Shown here: piece after piece, positions 31,301 through 38,278 of the stretch
Layout of the letters: the number at the start of each line of letters is the position of its first letter
Numbering within the stretch: the stretch's first letter is position 1
Source of the DNA: Amycolatopsis deserti
GTDB taxonomy: Bacteria > Actinomycetota > Actinomycetes > Mycobacteriales > Pseudonocardiaceae
Assembly (NCBI RefSeq): GCF_014653945.1
Contig: NZ_BNAU01000003.1
Coordinates: 1-64,000 of the forward strand
Length of the DNA: 64,000 bases
Direction of reading: 5' to 3'
Notes under the pieces: generated by a model
The model's database searches: none
What the model was told of the DNA's origin: nothing
The model's input: only the letters and a program-made list of their open reading frames with translations
Position numbers and translations under genes: made by a program

Positions 31301-32392
31301 CGTGGCTTTTCCGGCCAGGAAGCCCGCGACCAGCGCGCCTTCACCAGCGAGGAAGGGCCGGAGGGCCTCGTGGGTCATGAGGCCGCTCCGGAAGCTCGGG
31401 GATTCGGGGCCGCGCCCGGTGGCGTCGAACCTCGTGGTGGCTTTGCTGCGCAGGGTGCCCCCGCGCAGGGGCCGCGCAGGGGCCGCCCCGCGCCCGACGG
31501 TCCGCCCACCATGCTGGCCCGCCCGGTGGCCCCGCCCTCCGGCGAGCCCGCCCTGGACAACCTGCGCGCCAAGCTCTCCGACCTCGGCGTGCCGGACGCG
31601 GCGTACCGCATCGGCGAACCGGCCGAGCACGGCTGGAGCCTGGAGAAGGTCGACGACGGCTGGCGCGTCGGCTGGTACGACGACGCCCTGACGAGCCCCG
31701 CGGTCTTCGGCGACGCCGACGACGCGGCCGCGTTCATGCTCGGCAAGCTCCTGCTCAGCCCGGGCGGCCGCACCACGCCGCCGGCACGGCCGGAGATGGA
31801 TGCCACCGAGGTGCCGCGCACCCCGGCCCAGGAGCCGTCCGAGCCGCAGCGGCACGACCTGCCCCAGCGGGCTCTGTCCGACCGCCTCGACGAGCCGGAC
31901 CCGGCCGGCCCGCCCACGATGCTGGCGCCCCCGGTCGCGCCGCCCCCGCCCGCTCCCCCGCGACGGGAACCGCCGCCGCGACGGGTCGAACCGGCGGCGC
32001 CCGCCCCCGCGGCGGCCGCGGCCTCCGGTGGCAACCAGCAGTGGCCCATCCAGCCGCTGCCCGGTGAGCCGCCGCTGACCCTGTTCCGCGGCAAGGAGAT
32101 GCGCGAACTCCCGGCCGGCAGCGAGCTGGACCGCTTCGGCGGCCCGAACGGCAACCTGACCTACGCGGCCGGGACCCCGTTCGAGGAGCGTTCCCTGGTG
32201 CCGGAGTGGGTGAACCGGCCGTACCACGTGTACCGGGTGCAGCGGCCGATCGAGGCGCTGGCCGGGGTCGCGATCCCGTGGTTCAACCAGCCCGGCGGCG
32301 GCGCGGCCTACCTGCTGCCCGCGTCGATCGAGGACCTGCTCGCCTCGGGCGACCTGATCGAGCTGGACCCGGGCGAACCGCCGATCGACTAG
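28355..32392 (+). CDS. Giant TNT-domain (NAD-glycohydrolase-toxin-related) protein
   Basis: A 1345-residue protein without signal peptide or membrane helix. Residues 1-290 form a structured region of two related-looking domains (DWRRVTATYRAVGRYHELSG; WIWPAAVNYYLQEYG). Residues 380-1030 are an imperfect Gly/Pro/Glu/Gln repeat. Residues 1060-1135 form another small domain. The C-terminus from about 1230 is a TNT domain with LPAGSELDRFGGPNGN, GTPFEERSLVPEW and FNQPGGGAAY, where Q1312 aligns with the catalytic Gln of tuberculosis necrotizing toxin. TNT domains hydrolyse NAD. Whether this one is secreted, active or merely TNT-derived is open. The motif GPPTML occurs three times (residues 323, 1049, 1185). 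Confidence 0.8.
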   Translation: MTSQNGLVAQPTTQLNATEQDTLVKQIGLALLRAAPRDWRRVTATYRAVGRYHELSGEVLLEDGSAQEWMATHDIATLFGRLRAGMYREGRGTWFNARYQLDHPSSYNLEYDRDEPRWDLMPPPQAYADELRMFPRSEDNVPEWLMRRMAGLAPEQPGPRFRIARIFDGHEPSGRPVLNRPELDADEQQRVLEYLNNAPVVRAERGFDLDRLAQQPAATVPVAFHTDGVWIWPAAVNYYLQEYGVAPEAELVAHIASNGHTLPEVPEQTVQAAGAYLSRGPAQPARRVPEQAAAPAEPAADAAGAGEVEQPTTLTPVIDPEAGPPTMLVQPAVKDAEPASPASAGDAGDETRTWDAREAFADEPRGGADGTWEPREGLAEHGFTGEPGALAGQPGGFAGEPGGFAGQEPGPDADEAPTEGRGWNGREAYAAQEGAAGRPERFAAEGPGQHGYGQEGAESRGPERHGAEGAGQHGYHQEGPDARGPERHGAEGPGLHGYGQEGREARRPERFAAEGPEGRGQAGFGAEAPEGPSQVGFGAEAPERPGQAGYGQEGPERLGAEGPGQHGYGQEGPDARGPERFAAQGPDGRQAGFGAGAPEGPGQAGYGQEGLDARGPERFAAQSPEGRQAGFGAGAPEGPGQAGFSQEGPERLGAEGPGQHGYGQEGPDARGPERFAAQGPEGRDQAGFGAEAPEGPGQAGSGQEGPERFAAERPGQHGYGPEARGARGFGQEAPEARGQRDFGGRQAPEGRGFGGPEAPEQRGFAGPEGHGLEPEGPEPRGERGYGTPETPEQRDFAGPEGPDGRGQRAFGAQEGLDGPAQRQEAPERRRQHGSAAQEAPESSGPGRFGQETPEARGQHGLTAPDSPEPRGPERFSQEPSEGRGQHSAAQEGLAGEATVAGFDPRAPERFAPEGRGAAGHAVDARQEGFAPEEGRGKRPFAGSEGPEGREPHGFAGPEGPGQPGFSPEGPDQRGAGPGSPGHRGFSGQEARDQRAFTSEEGPEGLVGHEAAPEARGFGAAPGGVEPRGGFAAQGAPAQGPRRGRPAPDGPPTMLARPVAPPSGEPALDNLRAKLSDLGVPDAAYRIGEPAEHGWSLEKVDDGWRVGWYDDALTSPAVFGDADDAAAFMLGKLLLSPGGRTTPPARPEMDATEVPRTPAQEPSEPQRHDLPQRALSDRLDEPDPAGPPTMLAPPVAPPPPAPPRREPPPRRVEPAAPAPAAAAASGGNQQWPIQPLPGEPPLTLFRGKEMRELPAGSELDRFGGPNGNLTYAAGTPFEERSLVPEWVNRPYHVYRVQRPIEALAGVAIPWFNQPGGGAAYLLPASIEDLLASGDLIELDPGEPPID
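29500..31440 (+). repeat. Coding low-complexity repeat within the TNT protein
   Basis: About 650 codons of degenerate tandem units around phrases such as GPGQHGYGQEGP, DARGPERFAAQGP and AGFGAEAPEGP. Early units are closely similar, with 60-90 bp blocks recurring almost exactly between about 29,680 and 30,480; later units drift. The segment is predicted disordered and, because of its codon pattern, is open in other frames and on the opposite strand. Confidence 0.85.
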
Positions 32393-32397
32393 CCGTC

Positions 32398-32433
32398 CGC
32401 GCGGCGCCACTCCCCACGGCGTGGCGCCGCGCG
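32398..32433. terminator. Strong bidirectional terminator
   Basis: A 13-bp perfect stem CGCGCGGCGCCAC/GTGGCGCCGCGCG with a 10-nt loop, between the convergent stops of the TNT gene and the pentapeptide-repeat gene. Confidence 0.88.
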
Positions 32434-32437
32434 AGCG

Positions 32438-33022
32438 TCAGTCGACCACCAAACCGTGCGCCGCCGCGAAGGCGATCGCCGTTTCCAGGTCCACGCGCGC
32501 CCCGCGCAGCTTCGCCCGCACCAGGCCGTTCGCGTCGAGCTTGGCGCCGCGCAGGTCGGCCCCGGTCAGGTCCGCGCCGGTCAGTCGGGCGCCGCGGAAG
32601 TCGCTGTCCCGCAGGTCGGCCTCGGCCAGGTTCGCCTCCACGAAACCGGCCTCCCGGAACCGCAACCCGGACAGCGACCGGCGCCGCAGGTTCGCCCGGC
32701 TGAAGTTCGCCAGCGAGAAATCACAGTCCCGCACGGACATCCCGCGCAACCCACCGTCCACGAAGGACGATCCGAGCAACGAGCACCCGCTCCACGAACT
32801 GTCCGCCAGCACCGTCCGGTCGAACACGCACGACCGGAACGCCGAAGCCTGGTGCCGCGACTCCCCCAGATCCGCGCCCGAGAAGTCGCACTCGTCGAAG
32901 GTGCAGCCCTGCGTGACCAGCCGGCGCAGGTCCGCGCCGCTGAAATCGCACCGGCTGAACTGCCGCTTCTCCCACGTGCTCCCCGGCAGGACGGCGTCCC
33001 GGTAGTCCTCGGCGATCTCCAT
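32438..33022 (-). CDS. Pentapeptide-repeat protein
   Basis: A 194-residue protein with about 20 degenerate pentapeptides of the A(D/N)LXX type (CDFSGADLRRL; ANLAEADLRDSDFRGARLTGADLTGADLRGAKL), folding as a right-handed quadrilateral beta-helix. Some such proteins mimic DNA and protect gyrase (Qnr, MfpA). The two-block layout here is compatible with that but not diagnostic. A short C-terminal helix (LETAIAFAAAHGLVV) may form the dimer interface. It is convergent with the TNT gene; an immunity role for it would be pure speculation. Confidence 0.85.
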   Translation of the reverse strand: MEIAEDYRDAVLPGSTWEKRQFSRCDFSGADLRRLVTQGCTFDECDFSGADLGESRHQASAFRSCVFDRTVLADSSWSGCSLLGSSFVDGGLRGMSVRDCDFSLANFSRANLRRRSLSGLRFREAGFVEANLAEADLRDSDFRGARLTGADLTGADLRGAKLDANGLVRAKLRGARVDLETAIAFAAAHGLVVD

Positions 33023-33034
33023 CCGGCGAGCTAA

Positions 33035-33481
33035 TCACACCCGCCACACCGGGCTGTCGACGTAGTGGTTGTCGTAGCGCTCCTGCGATTCCCGGATCTC
33101 CCGCGGGTCCGCCTCGCCGCGGTTGACCCGGTCCAGCAGCCGGTAGTAGTCGAACCGGTCCATCCCGGGCGTGAAAGTGACGAGCACGTCCGCCGCCGAC
33201 CCCGGCGCGGGCGCGAAGGCGTGCGGCACGCGCGGCGGCACCGTCAGGAAGTCGCCCTCGCCGAGGGTGACCACCTCGTCGTCGAACAGCACCGTCAAGC
33301 GGCCGCTCAGCACGAAGAACACCTCGGTGGCCTTGGTGTGGAAATGCGGCGGCGCGCCGGTGGCGCCGGGCTCGAACGTCGCGCGGTTGCTGGTCAGCGT
33401 GTCCGTGTCGGTGAGCAGCGTGATGCGGCTGCCCGGGGCGTCGGCGAGGACTTCGGCTTCGGTGGCCCGGATCAGGTTCAT
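33035..33481 (-). CDS. Single-domain cupin protein
   Basis: A 148-residue cupin with metal-binding motif one (GAPPHFHTKATEVFFVLSG) and motif two (FLTVPPRVPHAFAP), enough ligands (His, His, Glu, His) for a metal. Such proteins include quercetinase-like and small dioxygenase or isomerase enzymes; the reaction is not predictable. The ATG giving MNLIRATEAEV is chosen. The gene is divergent from a LysR regulator with an apparent operator between them, so it is probably that regulator's target. Confidence 0.85.
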   Translation of the reverse strand: MNLIRATEAEVLADAPGSRITLLTDTDTLTSNRATFEPGATGAPPHFHTKATEVFFVLSGRLTVLFDDEVVTLGEGDFLTVPPRVPHAFAPAPGSAADVLVTFTPGMDRFDYYRLLDRVNRGEADPREIRESQERYDNHYVDSPVWRV

Positions 33482-33537
33482 GCCACCACTCTCGCCCTCC
33501 GGCACGCCGGGACCAACGACAAAACCGCGCCTGATCG

Positions 33538-33553
33538 ATAACCTGGCTGTTAT
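33538..33553. promoter_or_regulatory. Operator-like dyad in the cupin/LysR divergent region
   Basis: ATAAC-N6-GTTAT, a perfect 5-bp dyad, overlaps the LysR start codon. It also contains a TAACCT hexamer placed 7 nt before the ATG, consistent with a leaderless LysR mRNA whose own binding would block it. A LysR-type site is inferred from position and symmetry. Confidence 0.55.
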
Positions 33554-34376
33554 GGATGTGGAGCGGCGGGACATCGAGATCTTCCTCGTGCTCGCCGAGG
33601 AACTGCACTTCGGCCGCACGGCCGAGCTGCTGCACGTGTCGCAGGCGCGGGTCAGCCAGACGATCCGCACGCTGGAACGGCGCATCGGCGCGCGGCTCTT
33701 CGACCGGACGAGCCGCCGGGTCGCCCTGACCGCGATCGGGCAGCGGCTGCGGGACGACGTCGCGCCCGCCCACCGGCGGATCCAGGAGGCGTTCGCGCGC
33801 GCCCAAGCCGCCGGGCGGGAGCGGAACACCGTGCTGCGCCTGGGTTTCGCCGCTCCCGCGGTGGCCGACCTCATCTCACAACGGCTGGAAACCGTTCGCG
33901 CCCAAGGCTTTCACGTCCAGATCAAGGAAGCCGACTTCGCCGACCCCCAGCGCTGCCTGCGCGACGGCGAGGTCGACGCCCTGGTCACGCTGCTGCCGGA
34001 CCCCGGGGTGGTGGTGCACACCGAGCCGCTGGTGCTGGCGGTGGCGGCGAAACACCCCTTCGCGCGGCGGAAGTCGTTGTCGCTGGAGGACCTCGCCCGG
34101 GACACCGTGCTCCGCGCGCTCTGGCCGCCGCGGCTGCCGTGGACGACGCCCGCGGGCCGCCCGATCGAACTCGGACCCGCGCCCGGGACGATCCAGGAAC
34201 TGTTCCTCGCCGTCGAAGCCGGGGAGGGCATCAGCCCGCTCGCCGAGCACGCGACGCGGTACTTCGCGCGCCCGAACCTGGCGTTCGTGCCGTTCTCGGA
34301 CGCGCCGCCGGTCGAGTGGAGCCTGGTGTGGCGCGAGGAAACCGCAGCGGTCCGCGCCCTCAGCGCAGCCCGGTGA
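33552..34376 (+). CDS. LysR-type transcriptional regulator
   Basis: A 274-residue regulator with N-terminal winged helix (LHFGRTAELLHVSQARVSQTIRTLERRIGARLF) and a compact effector-binding domain, slightly shorter than the family norm. No ribosome site precedes the ATG; the TAACCT box 7 nt upstream suggests leaderless translation. It is divergent from the cupin gene and shares a dyad with it. Its last 17 bp overlap the convergent Nudix gene. Confidence 0.9.
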   Translation: MDVERRDIEIFLVLAEELHFGRTAELLHVSQARVSQTIRTLERRIGARLFDRTSRRVALTAIGQRLRDDVAPAHRRIQEAFARAQAAGRERNTVLRLGFAAPAVADLISQRLETVRAQGFHVQIKEADFADPQRCLRDGEVDALVTLLPDPGVVVHTEPLVLAVAAKHPFARRKSLSLEDLARDTVLRALWPPRLPWTTPAGRPIELGPAPGTIQELFLAVEAGEGISPLAEHATRYFARPNLAFVPFSDAPPVEWSLVWREETAAVRALSAAR

Positions 34377-34827
34377 CCCGCCGGGCGATCTCGGCGTCCA
34401 GCAGACCCTGGTCGCGCAGCAGGGGCGTTCGAGGGTGCCACCACGCGATCGCGGAGACCTCGTCCTGCTGGGGCGCCACCGCCGGCTCGGTCGCGAAGCC
34501 CGTCCGGTAGACCGCGGCGTACTCGCGCCGCAACGGGTCGCGCAGCACGAACCTGGCCACGGCGGCGAATCGCAGGCCGCTGACCACGATGCCGGTCTCC
34601 TCGGCCAGCTCGCGGACCGCGGCCTGGTGCGACGTCTCCCCCGGCTCGATCATCCCGCCGGGCAGCTCCCACTGCCCGCGCCGCCGGTCGAAGACCAGCA
34701 GCACGCGCTCGTCCACCTCGACGACCACCAGCGCGAGCGGCATCGGCACCGCGGGATCGGTCGCGACGCCGAACCGAAGGCTGACCAGCGTGTTCCCCCG
34801 CGCGTCGGTGATCGGCAGGTCGGTCAT
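34360..34827 (-). CDS. Nudix hydrolase translationally coupled to dnaE2
   Basis: A 155-residue protein with an intact Nudix box, G58 through G79 (G-x5-E64-x7-R72-E73-L-x-E76-E77-x-G), which binds Mg and hydrolyses nucleoside diphosphates linked to another moiety. Its ATG overlaps the dnaE2 stop (ATGA), so it is the last cistron of the SOS mutasome operon. A nucleotide-pool sanitising role, removing damaged dNTPs while the error-prone polymerase works, is an attractive inference. Substrate unproven. Confidence 0.88.
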   Translation of the reverse strand: MTDLPITDARGNTLVSLRFGVATDPAVPMPLALVVVEVDERVLLVFDRRRGQWELPGGMIEPGETSHQAAVRELAEETGIVVSGLRFAAVARFVLRDPLRREYAAVYRTGFATEPAVAPQQDEVSAIAWWHPRTPLLRDQGLLDAEIARRVTGLR

Positions 34828-37800
34828 CGGAAGTCCCGGGACTTCGACGGCACCCGCATCGACAGGTGCTGCAGCCGGTCCGCGCGCACGCTCACCACCC
34901 CGTCCGCCCGTTCGATCACCCCGCGGATCAGCATCGCCGCGCTGCCCCGCGCCACCCGGTGGTAGCGGCGCCACAACCCGGCCGAGCACACGACGTTGAC
35001 CATCCCCGTCTCGTCCTCGATGTTGAGGAACGTGACCCCACCCGCGGTCGCCGGGCGCTGCCGGTGGGTCACCGCCCCTCCGATCAGTACCCGGGCGCCG
35101 TCCTCGACGTCCGCCAGTTTTCCGGCCGGCACCACGCCCAGCGCGTCCAGCCGGTCGCGGATGAACTGCGTCGGGAAGCTGTCCGGCGACAACCCGGTGG
35201 CCCACACGTCGGCGACCGCCTCGTCGATCTCGTCCATCCCGGGCAGCGTCGGCGCGTGCGCCCCGGCCAGCGTGACCGGCAGCTTCTCCGGCCGCTCCTG
35301 CGCCACCGCCCCGGCCGCCCACAACGCCCGCCGCCGGTCGCCGGCGAACCGGCCGAACGCGCCCGCGGTCGCCAGCGCCTCGATCTGCGGCGTGGTCAGC
35401 CGCACGCGTCGCGCCAGGTCGGCCATGTCGGTGAAAGCACCACCCCGCTGCCGTTCCGCGACGATCTCCTCCGCCAGCTTCTGCCCGATCATGCGCACTC
35501 CTCCCAGCCCGATCCGCACCGCCAGACCGGAACCCCCGGGCTCGAGCGTGGCGTGCGGCAGGCTCGCGTTGATGTCCGGGCCGTGCACGGTGATGCCGTG
35601 CCGCCGGGCGTCGGCGACCAACGACTGCGGCGAGTAGAACCCCATCGGCTGGGCCCGCAGCAGCGCCGCGCAGAACGCCGCCGGGTGGTAGCGCTTGAAG
35701 TACGCGCTGGCGAACACGAGGTAGGCGAAGCTCAGCGCGTGGCTCTCCGGGAACCCGAAGTTCGCGAACGCCATCAGCTTGTGGAAGATCCGCGCGATCA
35801 GCTCGTCGTCCAGACCGTTGCGCCGGGCGCCCTCGTAGAACCGTTCCCGCAGCCGTTCCATCTTGCGCGTGGACCGCTTCGACCCCATCGCGTGCCGCAG
35901 CTCGTCGGCCTCCGCGGCGGTGAAGTTCGCGACGTCCAGCGCGATCTGCATCATCTGCTCCTGGAACAGCGGCACACCGAGGGTCTTGTCCAGCGCGTTC
36001 GCCAGCAGCGGGTGGTCGTGTTCCCAGTCCTCGCGACCGGTGGCCCGCCGGATGTAGGGGTGCACCGAGCCGCCCTGGATCGGGCCCGGCCGGATCAGCG
36101 CGACCTCGATCGCCAGGTCGTAGAACGTCTTCGGCTTCAGCCGCGGCAGCGTCGCCATCTGCGCCCGGCTCTCCACCTGGAACACGCCGATCGCGTCCGC
36201 GCGCTGCAGCATCTCGTAGACCTCGGCGTCCTTGAGGTCCAGTTTGGACAGATCGATCTCGATGCCCTCGAACTCGCGCACCAGGTCCAGCATGTAGTGC
36301 AGGGCGGAGAGCATGCCCAGGCCGAGCAGGTCGAACTTGACCAGTCCCACCGAGGCGCAGTCGTCCTTCTCCCACTGCAGCACGCTGCGGTCGGCCATGC
36401 GCGCCCATTCGATCGGGCACACCTCGCTCACCGGCTGGTGGCAGATCACCATCCCGCCGGAGTGGATCCCCAGGTGCCGCGGGAAGTCCTCCAGCGCGGC
36501 GGCCACCTGCAGCACCGGCAGCGGGATGTCGTGATCGGTGTCGTCCTTGGTGTCGTGCAGCGGGCCCCAGCGGTCGATCTGCTTGCTCCACGCGTCCTGC
36601 TGGCCGGGCGAGTACCCGAAGGCCCGTGCGGCGTCGCGGATCGCGGACTTGGCGCGGTAGGTGATCACGTTCGCCACCTGCGCGGTGCGCGTGCGCCCGT
36701 ACTTGCGGTAGACGTACTGGATCACCTCCTCGCGGCGGTCGGACTCGATGTCCAGGTCGATGTCCGGGTAGCCGTCCCGGTCCGGCGCGAGGAAGCGTTC
36801 GAACAACAGCTTCCACCGCACCGAGTCGACCTTGGTGATGCCCAGCGCGTAGCAGACCGCCGAGTTCGCCGCGGATCCGCGGCCCTGGCACAGGATGTTG
36901 TTGCGGCGGCAGAACTCGACGATGTCCCACACGATGAGGAAGTAGCCGGGGAAGTTCAGCTGCTCGATGATCCGCAGCTCGTGCTCGATCTGACGCAGCG
37001 CGTCCGGGTCGTCGCCGTAGCGGTGCGCGGCGCCGCGGTAGACCTCCTCACGCAGGAAGGACGCCTCGGTGTAGCCGTCGGGGACGTCGTAGGGCGGCAG
37101 CTCGGGCGCGACCAGCTTCAGGTCGAAGGCGCACTCCAGGCCGAGCAGCGCGGCCCGCTGCACCGCGCCGGGGTAGCGGGCGAACCGCTGCGCCATCTCC
37201 TCGCCGGACCGCAGGAAGGCCATGCCGGACGCGGGCAGCCAGCCGGCCATGTCGTCGAGGCCGCGGCGGGCGCGGATCGCGGCCATCGCGCCGGCCAGCC
37301 GTCCCCGGTCCGGGGTGGCGTAGTGGGCGGCGGTGGTGGCGACGGTCGGCAGGCCCTGCTCGGCGGCCAGCGCGGCGAGGACGTCGTTGTGCACCCCGTC
37401 CTCGGGGTAGCCGTGATCGGTCAGCTCGACGTACACCGACTCGAACCGGTCGCGCAGCCGCCGCAGTTCCCGCCCGGCCGCCTCCGGACCACCGCGGGCC
37501 AGTGCCCGCCGGACCGCGCCCTTGCGGCACCCGGTGAGCACCACGACCTTGCCGGCGACCTCGCTCGCGACGGCGTCCAGGTCGTACACCGGGCGGCCCT
37601 TCTCGGCCCGCTCCGCCGACGCGGCGTGGTCGTGCCCGGCGAGCTGGCCCGCGGTGATCGCCCGGCACAGGGCGGCGTACCCGTCCTGCTGCTTGGCGAG
37701 CAGGAGCAGGTGCTCGCCCTCCGGGTCGGCGACGCCGTTCTGCGGGCCGGACAGGCCGAAGCTCAGCTCGGTGCCGAACACCGTGCGCACGCCCAGGTCG

Positions 37801-38141
37801 CGCGCCGCGTCGGCGAACCGCACCACCCCGTACATGCCGTCGTGGTCGGTGAGCGCGATCGCGTCGAGCCCCAGCCGCGACGCCTCCTCGACCAGCTCCT
37901 CGGGGTGGCTCGCGCCGTCCAGGAAGCTGAAGTTGGAGTGGCAGTGCAGCTCGGCGTAGGGCACCCGGCGCCGCCCGCCCGCGTGGTCGTCGCCGCGTGG
38001 GGGCTCGACGGTGCTGGGCCGGACGTAGCCCTCCCGTTTCCGGCTCCACGCGGGGCTGTCCCCGCCGTCGGCCGCGGCGGGTTTGCCGGAGAGCCTGCGT
38101 TCCAGCTCCTCCCAGCTGACCGGCGGGTTGTGGAAGGCCAT
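34824..38141 (-). CDS. dnaE2: Error-prone DNA polymerase DnaE2 (ImuC)
   Basis: Alpha-subunit-type C-family polymerase for damage-induced translesion synthesis. At 1105 residues it has the usual length. The N-terminal PHP domain begins YAELHCHSNFSFLDGAS. The palm has the catalytic Asp pair in YPDIDLDIESDRREEV, then the helix-hairpin-helix and a C-terminal OB domain (VLIGGAVTHRQRPATAGG). It acts with ImuA' and ImuB encoded upstream. It starts 5 nt after a 43-codon gene; its stop overlaps the Nudix start. Induction through the LexA boxes upstream of imuA' is expected. Confidence 0.95.
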   Translation of the reverse strand: MAFHNPPVSWEELERRLSGKPAAADGGDSPAWSRKREGYVRPSTVEPPRGDDHAGGRRRVPYAELHCHSNFSFLDGASHPEELVEEASRLGLDAIALTDHDGMYGVVRFADAARDLGVRTVFGTELSFGLSGPQNGVADPEGEHLLLLAKQQDGYAALCRAITAGQLAGHDHAASAERAEKGRPVYDLDAVASEVAGKVVVLTGCRKGAVRRALARGGPEAAGRELRRLRDRFESVYVELTDHGYPEDGVHNDVLAALAAEQGLPTVATTAAHYATPDRGRLAGAMAAIRARRGLDDMAGWLPASGMAFLRSGEEMAQRFARYPGAVQRAALLGLECAFDLKLVAPELPPYDVPDGYTEASFLREEVYRGAAHRYGDDPDALRQIEHELRIIEQLNFPGYFLIVWDIVEFCRRNNILCQGRGSAANSAVCYALGITKVDSVRWKLLFERFLAPDRDGYPDIDLDIESDRREEVIQYVYRKYGRTRTAQVANVITYRAKSAIRDAARAFGYSPGQQDAWSKQIDRWGPLHDTKDDTDHDIPLPVLQVAAALEDFPRHLGIHSGGMVICHQPVSEVCPIEWARMADRSVLQWEKDDCASVGLVKFDLLGLGMLSALHYMLDLVREFEGIEIDLSKLDLKDAEVYEMLQRADAIGVFQVESRAQMATLPRLKPKTFYDLAIEVALIRPGPIQGGSVHPYIRRATGREDWEHDHPLLANALDKTLGVPLFQEQMMQIALDVANFTAAEADELRHAMGSKRSTRKMERLRERFYEGARRNGLDDELIARIFHKLMAFANFGFPESHALSFAYLVFASAYFKRYHPAAFCAALLRAQPMGFYSPQSLVADARRHGITVHGPDINASLPHATLEPGGSGLAVRIGLGGVRMIGQKLAEEIVAERQRGGAFTDMADLARRVRLTTPQIEALATAGAFGRFAGDRRRALWAAGAVAQERPEKLPVTLAGAHAPTLPGMDEIDEAVADVWATGLSPDSFPTQFIRDRLDALGVVPAGKLADVEDGARVLIGGAVTHRQRPATAGGVTFLNIEDETGMVNVVCSAGLWRRYHRVARGSAAMLIRGVIERADGVVSVRADRLQHLSMRVPSKSRDFR

Positions 38142-38146
38142 TTCCG

Positions 38147-38278
38147 CTAGTCCACGGGCCGCCGCGGGACGGGGATGGGCAGCAGCATCTGCTCGTCCTC
38201 GACCGGGTCGAGCGACTCGACCACCTTGCGCGGCAGGGCCAGCCAGTGCTGCAGATCCCGGAAGTACTCGTCGTCCAT
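38147..38278 (-). CDS. 43-residue protein within the mutasome operon
   Basis: A small reading frame whose ATG overlaps the imuB stop (ATGA) and whose stop lies 5 nt before the dnaE2 start. The operon arrangement strongly suggests it is translated. The protein (start MDDEYFRDLQHWLALPRKVV) is acidic then Pro-rich. Residues 30-35, QMLLPI, resemble the hexapeptide beta-clamp-binding motif (QLxLxL; QLSLPL is the Hda version as I recall it). I recognise no family. It may be a clamp-binding or bridging peptide of the mutasome. An alternative is that it only couples translation of dnaE2 to imuB. Confidence 0.6.
   Translation of the reverse strand: MDDEYFRDLQHWLALPRKVVESLDPVEDEQMLLPIPVPRRPVD

Noticed and set aside
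28352..32410. A 1352-codon open frame on the strand opposite the TNT protein gene
   Set aside because: It mirrors the codon pattern of the repetitive GC-rich gene; its product is a meaningless Arg/Leu/Ala repeat and lacks a promoter or ribosome site.
32438..33022. Pentapeptide-repeat protein as immunity factor for the TNT protein
   Set aside because: Convergent orientation and a strong terminator between them; no known TNT inhibitor has this fold as far as I recall.
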